A stretch of 64,000 nt of DNA from Castanea sativa (Eukaryota > Streptophyta > Magnoliopsida > Fagales > Fagaceae): contig NC_134017.1 in the NCBI RefSeq assembly GCF_040712315.1, positions 56,480,636-56,544,635 of the forward strand, in the 5' to 3' direction. Under the pieces are notes generated by a model. That model made no database searches and was not told where the DNA came from. It saw only the letters and a program-made list of their open reading frames with translations. Made by a program: the position numbers and the translations under genes. Shown here piece after piece: positions 12,183-23,149 of the stretch; position 1 is the first letter of the stretch, and each line of letters begins with the position of its first letter.

Positions 12183-12815
12183 TTAAACAGGAGGCATGTT
12201 TTCTAACTGAGTATCAGAACTCAATTCATCATTGATCACCACATTAGAAGACTCCATGACTAATTTAGTTCTTAGGTTGTAAACTCTACTAGTAGAAGAG
12301 TACCCCAAAAAATAACCCTTGTCACTTTTTGCATCAAACTTTTCTAGGTTCTCTCTATCACGTAGACTGTAATCACTGCCAAATATCCAGAAATATTTAA
12401 CAGTAGGCTTCCTTCCTTTCCAAAGTTCATAGGGGGTTTTCTTGGAATCAGGTCTGAAATACACCCAGTTGAGTGTATGACAAGCAGTGTTAACCGCTTC
12501 TCCCCAGAAAGATTTGGGCAACTTCTTGTTGTGTAGCATGACACGTGCCATTTCTTGAACAACCCTATTCTTTTGTTCCACTATTCCATTTTGTTGTGGA
12601 GTCTTGGGTGAAGAGATCTCTTGATGTGTGCCTTGATCATTGCAGAAGGTAGCCAACTTTGTGTTTTCAAATTCTCTCCCATGTTCACTTTTGATTCTAG
12701 CTATCACAGTACCTTTCTCCACTTGCAATTTCTTGTACAAATACATCATCTTTTCAGGAGCCTCAGCTTTATCTTTCAAAAGTACAGCCCAAGTATATCT
12801 AGTAAAGTCATCCAC
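12183..12815 (-). pseudogene. Element B integrase catalytic core
   Basis: The frame opens at MDDFTRYTW (first catalytic Asp). The second catalytic region reads IKSEHGREFEN, where most Copia elements have SDHG, so the second Asp appears as Glu. The third region reads TPQQNGIVEQKNR, with Glu retained. The post-core RPDSKKTPYELWKGRKP block is typical. Integrase inserts element cDNA into the host genome; the Asp to Glu change would be expected to impair it. Confidence 0.88.
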
Positions 12816-13033
12816 AACAACTGCAATATACTTCTTCCCACCTAAGCTCTAAACTCTGGCAAGACCCATGAGATCAATGTGTAACAACTCAAGAGGTTTG
12901 GAAGTTTGAACTTCAGATACAGACAAATGCTTGGACTTCACTTATTTACCCATCTAACATGGTCCACAGATACACTTTTCTATCTTCTCAAACTTGGGCA
13001 AACCAATAAATTCATCACACTTGGAAATCTTCT

Positions 13034-13560
13034 CTAATTGCTTATGACTAGCATGTCCCAACTATTGATGCCATAAGTCAACTTGATTGATCTTCGCACT
13101 AAAACACTTGGTGTTATACCATAGCAGTTGTCAGCTGTTCTCACACCAATACACATACAGTCACCTCCTCCATCAAGTATCTCACATTCATACTTGGTGA
13201 AGAGAACATTCAGTCCATTGTCGCAAATCTGACTAATGCTAAGTAAGTTAGCTTTCAACCCATCAACATACCAGACGTCTTCAAACGCTGGTAACCCGGG
13301 AATATCCACAGTACCAATGCCTCTGATCACAGGTTTGCTTCCATCTCCAAACGTGACTATACCAATCTTTCCTTCAAAGAGTGTCTTGGATAGAGCTTTA
13401 TTACCTGTCATGTGCCTGGAACAACCACTATCCAAATACCAAAGATAAGAATCACGTGCCTTTAAGGTGGTTAAAGCTATGTAACACAAATAATTCTTAT
13501 CACATGTAATTATACCAAGATGTTCAAGGCAAGATTTAACAAAGACAACAAGAGACAAAA
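13034..13560 (-). pseudogene. Element B aspartic protease and GAG-pre-integrase region
   Basis: The frame contains the retropepsin signature in its Copia form, YLDSGCSRHMTG, followed by the typical FGDGSKPVIRGIGTV and LLSISQICDNG blocks. It breaks just before the GAG-pre-integrase and HHCC zinc-binding part, whose pieces can be read in other frames down to about 12,830. Confidence 0.85.
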
Positions 13561-13669
13561 TAAACAAGCAAACAAAATGCCATATTTGCAAAAAAGATTT
13601 TCCAAGAATCCATGACAACAAGAGTCAAGGATCAGCTCAGAGATCAAAAAATCTACAACGAGAAAGCTA

Positions 13670-13684
13670 CCCTCTCTGATACCA
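13670..13684 (-). other. Primer binding site of element B
   Basis: On the minus strand TGGTATCAGAGAGGG follows the 5' LTR after two bases. It matches the 3' end complement of initiator-methionine tRNA used by many plant Copia elements. Confidence 0.85.
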
Positions 13685-13686
13685 CT

Positions 13687-14526
13687 TATACATTTTTAGA
13701 CCCCTTAAAACAACCAGATTAACCTAGTTATTTAGCCAAGTTATTAATTTAGGTAAATTATGCAAATCTAAGTTAACACAAATATATTATATTATGCAAA
13801 GCAGCAAAAATATAAAGAACACAATGATATGATGACCCAGGAAAACCAAACCGGTAAAAAACCTTGGGAGGATTTAACCTAGTAATCCTCAAGGTAAAAC
13901 TGAATCCACTATGAAAGAATCAAAATTTGTACAATAGCGATGTAGACTACTAACATCCTATTGCTACCCAATAGTAGAAAAGTTACTAACACGACCACAT
14001 GCAAGCTCCAAGACCATAGACTCCTGTTTTCTTGGATTCTCCAGCAAGTACAAGTACTCCCGCTTGTATATCTTTAAGCTCTTATGGCAGTAACTGAATA
14101 ATCGTCAAGCTATTGAAGAAATATCCTTCTTGATGATCCTAAGCTTGTGTGAAGGCAAGCAACTTTCAGATCTCACAACAAATTCACACAAACAACAATA
14201 TGGGCAATATTAAAAACGTGGCTAGGGTTTGCCTTTTATACTTAGGGCAAAACATAAAACCCTACACATCATATGGGCTGAGGGTTGAGTTGGAAATTCT
14301 GAAGAAAAAACAATCTGCACGACTTTTGATCGGTTGAGTCTAATTCTCAATCAATCGAGCCGAGCAGAATTGCACAATAACTTCTACAACAACTCGATTC
14401 CAACTTTACATTAAAGACACATACTTTGAGTAGTCTGAACACGACTTAAACGATTTGATCATGGTTTGCCAACATTACAAATTAGAGTTCTAAGACATTT
14501 AAACCTAAAGGTCTTAGAACCTAACA
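13687..14526 (-). repeat. 5' LTR of Copia element B
   Basis: This 840-bp copy matches 5816-6641. A TATA-like AGTATAAAAGG lies on the minus strand near 14,231-14,245 and would drive the element transcript leftward. The element-strand 3' end reads TATA where the other LTR has TACA, a point change at the terminus. Confidence 0.9.
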
Positions 14527-14531
14527 AATGT
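14527..14531. repeat. Target-site duplication AATGT, right copy (element B)
   Basis: Second copy of the 5-bp duplication that frames element B. Confidence 0.9.
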
Positions 14532-15830
14532 TAGCTACTTTTTTCTTTGCACATAAATTTTTTTTTTAAATAGTTTTTAAAACCAGTCTTAGGGCATCCA
14601 TTAAGTTGTTAGCTTTTCTTTTCTTTTCTTTTAAAAAAATATTTAATATAATTATTTTGAAAAAATTAAGAAAGATTTTAAAAAGTTATATTTTAAAATA
14701 GTATGATATTCAAAACGAGATATCAGATTAACACAATAATGATGCATAATTCTTCAACGTCAAAACATGACAACAAAAATAAATGCTTTTGATGGATTGG
14801 AGTTCCATTCTTCAAATTTAAGTGACCAATTTTGATTTAATAACAAGTCAATATTCTAATATTTGATAGTCTATGACCCCACGTGACAATTTCTTCAAAG
14901 ACCAACTTAAGTTAGGGCTCCGCTAGCTCACATTTGTTGAAATCACCTAAATGCACAATAAATCAGCCACATATAATCATAAATCTGCTATTAAAGCGAC
15001 TATTAAACAGGTTGATTACGAAGAAAAGATTAATGTTATCTTATTTCTTTTAACTTCTCGTTCTCCACATTTTTCTTCTATTCTTCTGAAGGTGTTTCTC
15101 CATTTGCAACACTATTCAGTTCTCTTTTTTCCTTTGAATATTTTCAGAGAAGATTAGAAGAAATTGGTGACTAAGATAGTGAATTCCAACATCTGCATTT
15201 GCTTTGCATGCAATAGGAAATACATTTGAAACTTGTTTTAATAAAGTTCTGTTTTTTTTAAATGTTACCCTAAAAAGAAGATTTTATATCACTTTGATTC
15301 CCTTCTGATATGTATAATACTTTGATTCTTTATTTCATCTTTCAAAAAATTCAACCTTACAAATAAAAAGCCAAATTAAAAAAAGAAATATTTCAAGTTT
15401 CCAAGTACAACTCAATTAGGCTTGATAGAGATCAATCACTCAACATCTGCTGCTAAAAGCCTAAAACCAATGCTTAAGGTTGTACAGATATAGAGAATAA
15501 TTGATCACCAAAAATGAGCCAAAAGAAACCAGTCAACCAAAACAGAAGAAAAGTTATGGAAACAGGATCAGTAAATCAAGTGATGAAAAACAATCAGTAT
15601 AAATGGAAACTCTACTATTAATGCCCAGTATTGATATGGGAATGACATAGGTTTTTTTAAAAATAGTAAGTTGCTGATTCCATGTTTAGCCCTTTGTCCC
15701 TGGAATCACTTTGGATCATGTAGAAACTTTAACTAAGACAAGTTTAGAATTCACCTTATGAGATCTTGTAGTACTATTTTAAACTTATCCTGATTGGCTC
15801 TAATGAAATCTACACTTACTTGAATGAGGC
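14532..15830. other. Unassigned AT-rich intergenic sequence
   Basis: No recognised gene or terminal repeat. The short open frames seen have no motif. The left end of the Gypsy element may lie in or beyond this stretch, but I found no copy of its right-hand sequence here. Confidence 0.4.
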
Positions 15831-16100
15831 GGAGCCGAATGCTCCTAGTTTAAAATGAACGCATGATTTTTTGAAATCTCAATGATTTCCTTTTTCTTGA
15901 AAAGATAATGATGGTGATTTTTTTTTTGTTTTGAAAATGAATGAGAGATGGGTGAATGCCCCTAGTTTGGAACATGAATTCATGAAATTTATAAAAAATC
16001 TTGATTTGATCAATTTTTGCAAACAATGATGGAAGCGATGATTTTTTAAAATAAGCGAGTTAAGCACGTTAGAATGCCCCAATTTGACCCAAAAAAAAAA
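15830..16100. repeat. Degenerate tandem repeat, about 110-120 bp unit
   Basis: Three units begin with GAATGCTCCTAGTTT (about 15,837), GAATGCCCCTAGTTT (about 15,954) and GAATGCCCCAATTT (about 16,071), followed by T-rich or A-rich and GATGATTT-like sequence. Such arrays are common in the 3' untranslated part of Tat-type Gypsy elements, which fits its place beyond the antisense ORF. Confidence 0.5.
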
Positions 16101-16109
16101 TCTTTTTGA

Positions 16110-16490
16110 GTGTTAATTGATCCTAAAAAAAAGTCTGAGAATGGAAAATTGCATGTAATTGTATGGACGTACGATGGAGGGGCTGTGTGCCACTCAACAC
16201 ATGAGGAATGCCATTCGGCACTTTCAGAGTGTCAAATGGCACTTGGCCACACCATGACATTTACGTCGTGGTGGGCCAACTCCTTACACTTTTCCAATGT
16301 GTGTTTTGCATTTTTGTGTAATATTTTCTTTGTTTGTGATCATGAAACACTCTCCTACTCAGCTACAAACTCTCTGAAACCTATTTCAAACCTGATTAAG
16401 AATTGATGTAGCTCATATAAATGATTTCTCCTGCAACAAATCTCTGCATCAAGGTTAGCAAAACACAATAATCACAAGCAAAAGTCATCC
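16110..16490 (+). other. Leader of antisense ORF, no gene recognised
   Basis: The stretch includes a 98-codon open frame without a recognisable domain. It precedes the antisense ORF and may be its 5' region. A GGCATTCGGC-like short motif recurs around 16,205-16,250. Confidence 0.35.
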
Positions 16491-17779
16491 ATGACTAGCA
16501 ATAATAATTTTTTTCATTCAACAATTCATGATATCAATAGATGGGTACGTAGCTTTGATTTCATTACCAAGACCAATTTTACGGCCTACAAACTAGAAGG
16601 AATCAAGGCTTTGAAGAAAGTTAAAATCAAGTGGGATTTTCTTCGTGCTACTGTGAAGTTCTAGTATCTCGAAGATCACGTGTTCCGGTTTAAAACTGTT
16701 GAACTTTGTCCCACAATTGAAGAATTTTCAGCCATCCTGGGCTATGATCCAGGTACGAAATCTGTAGTGGTTTCTTGTGATCCCAAGCATAGGGAATCTT
16801 TGTCTGATGCTCTCGGTCTTCCTACTTCCATTACGTGTGGTATGATTGAAGGGCATATGGTGAATCTTCGTGCAATTGTTTCCAAGCTGATTGACAAATG
16901 CACCTATGGAGTGACCAACAATATGTAGAAAAGCTTAGGCTTAGCCCTATGCTTTGTGGGAGAATTTTTGCTTTGCTTTGGAAGGCATGGTTTTGTGGAT
17001 GCTCGAGCCATAAGTGTTGTGAGTCAAAGTAAGGATGGTGATAATCTTGTTTCTTTGATCTTGGCAGAAACACTTCTAGGACTGGATGTTGTATTTCATG
17101 GTGGAGAATCTTAAAACTTCCTAGGGAGTCCCTTAACTTTGCGAATATGGCTAATGGAGCGACTGGATATGATTGCCAAGCCTACAACTGGTAATTATGG
17201 GTCTAGCAGTTTTCTTAGCAAGATTGTAATTAAAACTGGGTGCCAAACTGAAAATGACTGGGTGAAGTTCTTGAACAAGAAATTCAATACCTCAATTCAA
17301 TGGAACTATTATTTGTGAAAGTGCCCACCCCCTCTACTGCGGTCTCTAGGATTAGATCACATCTTCATTGTTAGGTTGCTAAGGGCAACCTTTTATAAGG
17401 CGGATAGACTCCTGAGGCAGTTCTAGTATGAGCAAGGAATGCCCAGTGGGAAAAGAAGAAGAACTTTCACTCTGTGGACACAAATCCTACTTCTATAAAG
17501 AACATGCTCTTGGGCTTGAAGATGGCTGATCGAGTGGTCCAGTCTTTTGCCAAAGTCCACTTTCACCGGATGACTACAGAATACTCGAACTGGTTAGTGA
17601 ACAAGATTGTTGACAAGGAAGCTGAGATGGTTGCTACGAGAAAGCAGTTTCTTAGAGATAACCAGGAAAGACTCGATGAAGACAACTATGAATTCAAAAG
17701 AAGGGACAAAAATGATGAAGTACCTAACACAAAAGAAATTAGTGATCAACAAAAAGAGAAAAGACTAAAGACAAAGTGA
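16491..17779 (+). pseudogene. Antisense ORF of Tat-type Gypsy element (plant retrotransposon-associated domain, DUF7745-like)
   Basis: The frame starts at ATG 16,491. It continues through blocks such as FLRATVKF, DHVFRFKTVELCPTIEEF and LGYDPG, then LGLPTSITCGMIEGHMVNL, GEFLLCFGRHGFVDAR and LILAETLLGLD, and ends with DTNPTSIKNMLLGLKMAD and a charged, coiled-coil-like tail. I associate these blocks with the plant mobile-domain-like proteins annotated as DUF7745; the family name is from memory. There is a TAG at 16,662-16,664, further stops (for example after NNM near 16,926), and a one-base loss near 17,475. It runs opposite to pol and lies downstream of integrase, as antisense extra ORFs do in some Tat elements. 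Function unknown. Confidence 0.6.
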
Positions 17780-18126
17780 CCTTCTTATTCTTTGGCTTTG
17801 AACATGTTTATTTAAAAGTTAATGTAAAAACTCTTATGTTTAGGAATTATTTAGGATTTATAGGTTGGGGATTCTGTTTAAAGTGTAGGCTTTCGGGGTT
17901 TGGTTTTTTTTTTTTATGGTTTGGTTTAGGGTATGGGTTCTTAAGTTTTGGTTTGGTTGCAGGTTTGATTTAGGGTTTTGTGTAATGACATGGTTTAATG
18001 AAATAGTTGAATTTTTGAAAAATTTTGGTTAATGGGCAAATGGTGGTTTTGGGAAATTGTGATCAAACCAATGCATGGTTGCCTACGTACCCCTTTGGTA
18101 GAAGGATCAGGTCATCACATAGTTCA
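17780..18126. other. Spacer between antisense ORF and T-rich array
   Basis: No motif was recognised. GGTTTGGTTT-like low-complexity sequence occurs near 17,890-17,970. Confidence 0.4.
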
Positions 18127-18425
18127 TTGATTTTTTTTTTTTTTGCCTTAATTTTTGCCTAGGCCGTGCTTTCGAGTTTTCAATCTAGCAGGCTCTCTCA
18201 CTCTCTTCTTTTTTACTCTCTTTTTGCGTAGATCGCCCTTTCGGGTTTTCAACCTACCTTTTTTTTTTTTTTTGCTCTAATTTTTGCCTAGACCACCCTT
18301 TCGAGTTTTCAGCCTAGCGAGCTCCTCTTTTTTTTTTTTTTTTTTTTTGCTCTAATTTTTTCCTAGACCTCCCTTTCAGGTTTTCAGGTTTTCAGCCTAG
18401 CGAGCTCCTCTTTTTTTTTTTTTTG
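18127..18425. repeat. T-rich tandem repeat, about 60-80 bp unit
   Basis: Four to five units share a poly-T run, then GCTCTAATTTTTGCCTAGAC, CCCTTTCGAGTTTTCA and CCTAGCGAGCTCCTC. Unit length varies with the poly-T run. It lies between integrase and the antisense ORF of the Gypsy element. Confidence 0.75.
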
Positions 18426-18465
18426 GTCAAGCCTAGGAAGGGAAATAGCATAATTTACAACCACC

Positions 18466-19737
18466 TTAGACATGGTATTTCTTCAATTGATCCATGTTGG
18501 TTGGCTTTGCATCTAAATCCATCAACCTTACAGCTCCCCCAAAGTATATCTGCTTGATAATGTATGGGCGTGCCCAATTTTTCTTGAACTTCCCATTTGC
18601 ATCTTGAATCGTGGCTTGGATTTTCTTCAACACTAAGTCCCCCAACTTCAAATCTTTGGTTCTCACTTTCTTGTCAAAAGCTTTCCTAAGCCTCCTTTGC
18701 CCTTAAATATGATACAAGGCCTTGAGTCTCTTCTCATCCAACATGCATAACTGGTCATATCTGTTTTGTAACCAATCTTCTTTAGGGATTTCACTTTCCA
18801 ATACTATCCTTAGTGAACAGACACCCATTTCAATGGGAAGGAATGTTTCCATCCCATACACCAATGAATAAGGAGTGGCTTATGTGGAAGATCGAATTGA
18901 TGTTCTGTACCCCCAGAGTGTATAGGGAAACTGTAGGTGCCAGTCCTTGTAGTTCTTTGCGCTCTTCTTCAAGATTCACCTTATATTTTTATTAGCAGCC
19001 TCAACTGCTCCTTTGGTTTAAGGACAATAAGGTGAAGACTTGTGACGTTGAATAATGAACTGTTGTAGTAGTTTCTCTGTTTCTCCTTTGAAATGCAGCC
19101 CATTGTCTGAAATAATTTCATATGGTACCCTATATCTGTAGATAATATTGGTCTGGATGAATTGAGCCACTTTCTTTGAATTCAGAACCTTGTATGAGGC
19201 AGCTTCTACCCATTTGGTAAAGTAATCAATGGCTACGAGTATGAATTCATGGCCATTGGATGCTGTTAGGTGAATTTTCCCAATAATGTTTATTCCCCAT
19301 GTAGAGAATGGTCAGGGTGATGTGATGGTGTGTAGTGGCATGGATGGCATGTGCTTCAGATCTCCATGGACTTGGCATTAATGGCATTTTCAAACATGAG
19401 CCGCACAATTGGCTTCCATGGTAATCCAGTAATAGCCTTGTCTCCTTATTATCCTTTACAACATGTATACATTCATATGTGGCCTATAACTTGACTCATG
19501 AACTTCTTCAATTATTTGATGTGCCTCCTTGGCAGTTACAAAAAGGAGATGAATTCCATTATGTGATCTTTGATAAAGCCTTTCACCATAAATAATGTAA
19601 TTAGTAGACAACCTCCGCATGGTTAATTGATCATTCTTGTCTATAGACTTCGGGTATGTTCCATCCTTGAGGTATTGTAGGATGTTTGAATACCATTCAC
19701 CTTCCCCATTCTTTCCCTTATCCTCTTCTATTGTCAT
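18466..19737 (-). pseudogene. Gypsy integrase (HHCC to C-terminal domain), broken
   Basis: The N-terminal frame (19,456-19,737) contains a typical pre-integrase block with YGERLYQRSHNG and the start of the zinc-binding region. Between 18,700 and 19,450 pieces of the core can be read: AIDYFTKWVEA (first Asp), IISDNGLHF (second Asp) and a GAVEAANKN block (Glu). The last frame (18,466-18,666) contains the KLGDLVLKK C-terminal block. Several in-frame stops interrupt the core. It would have inserted element cDNA; it is dead here. Confidence 0.8.
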
Positions 19738-19752
19738 GCAGTAGGCTAGTTC

Positions 19753-20205
19753 TTATTTTTGTTCCAACACTATCAGTCTAGCTTCATCTTCTTTTGACCC
19801 ATCCATCATGGATGCCATGGTTGCTAAAGAATCAGCAATTTGATTTTGCATCCTTGGCACATATTGATATTGGATCTTGTTGAATTTTGATGCCCACTTC
19901 TGAAGACATTCATGATAAGGCATTAGCCTTTCTTCTTTGATCTTCCATTTATTCTGAATCTGGAAGATTATCAAGGCTGAGTCTCCGTATACCAACAACT
20001 CTTTTACTCCAAGGCCTAGGGCCGCTCGTAACCCGATGATGCAAGCTTCGTATTCAGTGGCATTGTTGGTGGCAGGAAAGTTGAGTCTGCCAGAAAATGG
20101 AATATGTGTCCCTTTAGGAGAAATTAAGAGAACTTCAATGCCACTTCCATTTTGATTTTTTTCTCCGTCAAAGCACATCTTCCATGATTCTACTTCAATG
20201 CCCAT
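19753..20205 (-). pseudogene. Second, archaeal-type RNase H of the Tat element
   Basis: An uninterrupted 150-codon frame reads MCFDGEKNQNGSGIEV, NNATEYEACIIGLRAAL, LLVYGDSALI and a final NQIADSLATMAS. The four expected acidic residues (FDG, TEYEA, YGDS, ADSLA) are all present, so this domain looks catalytically complete. A second RNase H after the ordinary one defines the Tat lineage of plant Gypsy elements. It is preceded and followed by broken frames. Confidence 0.85.
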
Positions 20206-20346
20206 GATGTCTTCATCCAGAAAGTCTCCTTAATTTCTTCAACTTCTTCTGGTGAACAATTGGCTAAATGATCAGCAATTGCTCTCCCCTTCACAGATTT
20301 CTAAATCACATACTTAATATTAAATTCTGACAGAAGCAATACCAAT

Positions 20347-21213
20347 TTAGCAGTCTTCCCATCTTGCACAGGCTTTTCCATTAAGTACTTCAAAGGATCC
20401 ATTCTTGCAATCAACAAAACCTTGTAGGCAAGCATATAATGTCTGAGTTTGTGAGTTGCCCAAATAAGTGCTACGCTTGTATTTCTCTAATGGTGAATAC
20501 TTTTCTTCATAAGGTAACATCTTCTTGTTGATGTAGTATATTGCATTCTCCTTTTTAGTCTCCTCTAGGTATTGAGCAAGTAAAGCCCCCATTGTTGTAT
20601 CTGTAGTGGTAAGATACAACAACAATGGTTTTTCGGGTATCAGTGGGAAAAGTATTGGTGGCTTCATCAGATAATTCTTGATCTTTTCAAAGGCTTCTTG
20701 ACATTGTTCATTCCATATTGTAGGGACTTCCTTCTTAAGTAGTCGGAAGATTGGTTCACATGTCATGGTGAGCTGAGCTATGAACCTGCTGATGTATTGT
20801 ATCCTCCCTAGAAATCCTTGGATCTCCTTTTCAGTTCTTGGAGGCTTCATCGCTACAATGGCTTTGATTTTGTTTGGATCAACTTCTATTCCCCTCTGGC
20901 TTACCATAAACCCTAGCAATTTTCAAAATGTGACTCCGAAAATGCATTTCTTTGGATTCAATAGTAACTTATAGAACCAGAATCTTTCAAAGAACTTCCT
21001 CAATGCCAGTATATGTCCTTCGCGGTCTTTGGACTTGACTATCATGTCATTGACATAAACCTCTACTTCTTTATCGATCAAGTCATGCAACAAAGTGGTG
21101 ACTACACGTTGGTAAGTAGCACCAACATTTTTAAGGCCAAATGGCATGACCTTGTAACAATATATCCCCCATGGTGTAATAAAGGAGGTCTTCTCCATAT
21201 CTTCTAGAGCCAT
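20347..21213 (-). pseudogene. Gypsy reverse transcriptase (C-terminal part) and first RNase H
   Basis: The frame 20,923-21,213 contains GIYCYKVMPFGLKNVGATYQ and then YVNDMIVKSK, where the catalytic box is normally YVDDM, so the first Asp has become Asn. A TGA at the frame end (about 20,923) separates it from 20,347-20,919, which has the LGFMVSQRGIEVDP and EIQGFLGRIQYISRFI blocks and the start of the connection/RNase H. The upstream half of the same domain lies 5.4 kb to the right, beyond element C. Confidence 0.9.
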
Positions 21214-21216
21214 CTT
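21212..21216. repeat. Target-site duplication ATCTT, left copy (element C)
   Basis: Directly precedes TGTTAGG of the 5' LTR; the partner is at 26,631-26,635. Confidence 0.92.
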
Positions 21217-22127
21217 TGTTAGGTTCTAAGACCTTTAGGTTTGAATGTATTAGAACACTAATTTGTAATGTTGGCAAACCATGATCAAAACGTTTTAGTC
21301 TTGTTTAGACTACTCAAAGTATGTGTCTTTTATGTAAAGTTGGAATCAAGTTGCTACAGAATTTACAGTGCAATTCTGCCAGGCTTGATCGATCGAGAAT
21401 TAGACTCGACCGATCGAAAGTCGTACAAACGGTTTTTCTACAGATTTTTCCAACTCAGCCCAAGCCCATTAAGGATTAGGATTTTTGATCTACTTCTCCC
21501 ACTATATAAAGGAAACCCTAAGCACGTTTTTAAAGGCTTCTAAGGGAGAGAAGAGAGTTCCTTTTTTTGTATCTAGGGTTTGTACCCGAAAACTCTCTAG
21601 AGTCTTTGTTGTTGTTGTTGCTATGTATATGAATCTCTTGTGAGATCTAGAGGTGTTTGCCTTCACATATACTTAAGGTTATCAAGAATCAAGATTATGT
21701 CAAGAACTTGAAGATCATTCAGTTGCTACATTCAAGAGCTTAAAGATATACAAGCGGGAGTGCTTGTGCTTGCTGGGAATCCAAGAAAGAAGTAGTCCGT
21801 AGACTCGGAGCTGTCACGTGGTCGTGGTAGTAAGTTTCCTACTCGATGTAGCAATAGGATGTTAGTGGTCTAAGTCGCTATTGTGTAAACTTCAATTCTT
21901 TCATAGTGGATTCTGTTTTACCTTGAGGATAGCTAGGTTAAATCCTCCTCAGGTTTTTTACCGATTTGGTTTTACCTTGAGGATATCATTGTGTTCTTTA
22001 TATTTCCGTTGCTTTGCGTGTTATGATTGTTATTGTTTTAACCTAGATCTAAATAATAAACCTAAGTATTCACTTGGTTAATTAATTAGGTTAAACAATC
22101 TAGTTTTACAAGGTCTAAAAACGTACA
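21217..22127 (+). repeat. 5' LTR of Copia element C
   Basis: 911 bp, TGTTAGGTTC ... ACGTACA. A CTATATAAAG TATA box lies at 21,502-21,511. GATCGATCGAGAAT and GACCGATCGAAAG short motifs lie around 21,388-21,420. Compared with the 3' LTR it shows many scattered substitutions, so the insertion is not recent. Confidence 0.92.
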
Positions 22128-22129
22128 AG

Positions 22130-22144
22130 TGGTATCAAAGCGGG
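22130..22144 (+). other. Primer binding site of element C
   Basis: TGGTATCAAAGCGGG begins two bases after the 5' LTR, the same geometry as in element B, matching initiator-methionine tRNA. Confidence 0.85.
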
Positions 22145-22200
22145 TAGCTCTTTTGTTGTAGATCTTTTGATCTCTGAGCTGATCCTTGACCCTTGTTGTC

Positions 22201-23145
22201 ATGGATAATTTGAAGTGTCTTTCTACTCATGTTTGTAATGATATGAATAAAAAGGACATTGTTGTTTTTGTTGATCTTTTTGATGCTTTTGAAACTCTTC
22301 GTACGAAATTATCTAAAATTTGAAAATTGCTAAGCAATTCAAGGAAGAGTTAAAATTGGCTAATCTTGAAAAAGAGGAATTAGTTGTTAGATTAGATGAA
22401 TCTAATAAAAAGAATGAATTTTTGAGAAATCAAATTTCCTCTCAAGATGAGAAGATGAAAAGCTTGGAACAAGAGTTAATTGAATGTAAAGCTAAAATTG
22501 AAAATTTGACTAGTACCAAGCTTGCTGTTGATAACAGAAGTGTTTCTGTTTCTCTTAAGCCTAAAACTGAGAAAGTTTATATCGCTCCTTTCAAAAGGAA
22601 TAATAAAGGAAATGTTTGTTTTGCTAGGTTAGACAAAGGTAAAAATTCTGATGTAGACGCTGAAGTTTCTAAACCTATGTCTAAACCTACTGCTAGTGTG
22701 CAAAAGAAGTCTGTTTTTGTGCCTACCTGTCACCTTTTATGGTGTTGTTGGTCATATTAGACCAAATTGTTCTTTGTTGAGGCAAAAACCAAAATCTGAG
22801 ACTAGATTTGCTATTAGGAATACTGGTGTTCTTAAATTTGTTCCTGTTTGTCACTTTTGTGGTGTCTCCGGTCACATACGTCCTAATTGTCATAAATTGA
22901 AATTTAAACATTCTATATTTCAATCTAGGATATGTGATGATATTTCTCCTGTCATAAGTCCATATAAATTGTTTCATATGCTTTTGAAAAATTTAAGCTT
23001 GTTGGCTTGTGAAAGGAAATTACAGGATTTTAGTCTTTCTCTAAAGATTGGTGTAATCCCTCAAATACACTCTGCTTCTCATGAATTTTCACCTACAAAG
23101 CCAAAGACTCGTGCTATATGGGTGAGAAAAGATTCTCTAAGGTGA
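22201..23145 (+). pseudogene. Gag of Copia element C, with zinc knuckles, broken
   Basis: The ATG at 22,201 has the same leader context as the gag start remnant in element B. After about 39 codons the frame shifts near 22,318. The next frame (to 22,760) is a charged coiled-coil-like region (EELKLANLEKEELVVRLDES and following heptads). A one-base insertion near 22,732 moves the reading into the frame ending at 23,145. Two CCHC knuckles are recognisable: the first has Tyr in place of its second Cys, the second (about 22,846-22,890, CHFCGVSGHIRPNC) is intact. Most of the N-terminal capsid part is missing. No pol follows. Confidence 0.85.
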
Positions 23146-23149
23146 GTGT

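Larger units (their letters stand above)
10329..13621 (-). pseudogene. Copia pol of element B (PR-INT-RT-RNH), broken
   Basis: Pol can be followed in the order protease, GAG-pre-integrase, integrase core, linker, reverse transcriptase and RNase H. It is broken by stops and frameshifts between 12,816 and 13,033, after 12,183, around 11,733-11,860, between 11,150 and 10,882, and near 10,606-10,631. The order integrase before reverse transcriptase defines Ty1/Copia. The gag ATG (13,611-13,613) sits in the same context as the gag start of element C, but the sequence passes within about 150 bases into protease-side sequence, so gag has been deleted. The product would have mobilised the element through an RNA intermediate; this copy cannot. 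Confidence 0.92.
5816..14526 (-). mobile_element. Copia element B: full-length, pol-only, minus strand
   Basis: An 8,711-bp LTR retrotransposon flanked by the 5-bp target duplication AATGT (5811-5815 and 14,527-14,531). On the minus strand its order is 5' LTR (13,687-14,526), tRNA-iMet-type primer site, a vestigial gag start, protease, integrase, reverse transcriptase, RNase H, an additional sense ORF, polypurine tract and 3' LTR (5816-6641). Gag is essentially missing. The long 3' region with an extra ORF in the env position recalls the SIRE/Maximus lineage, which is inference. Stops and frameshifts show that it is no longer autonomous. Confidence 0.92.
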
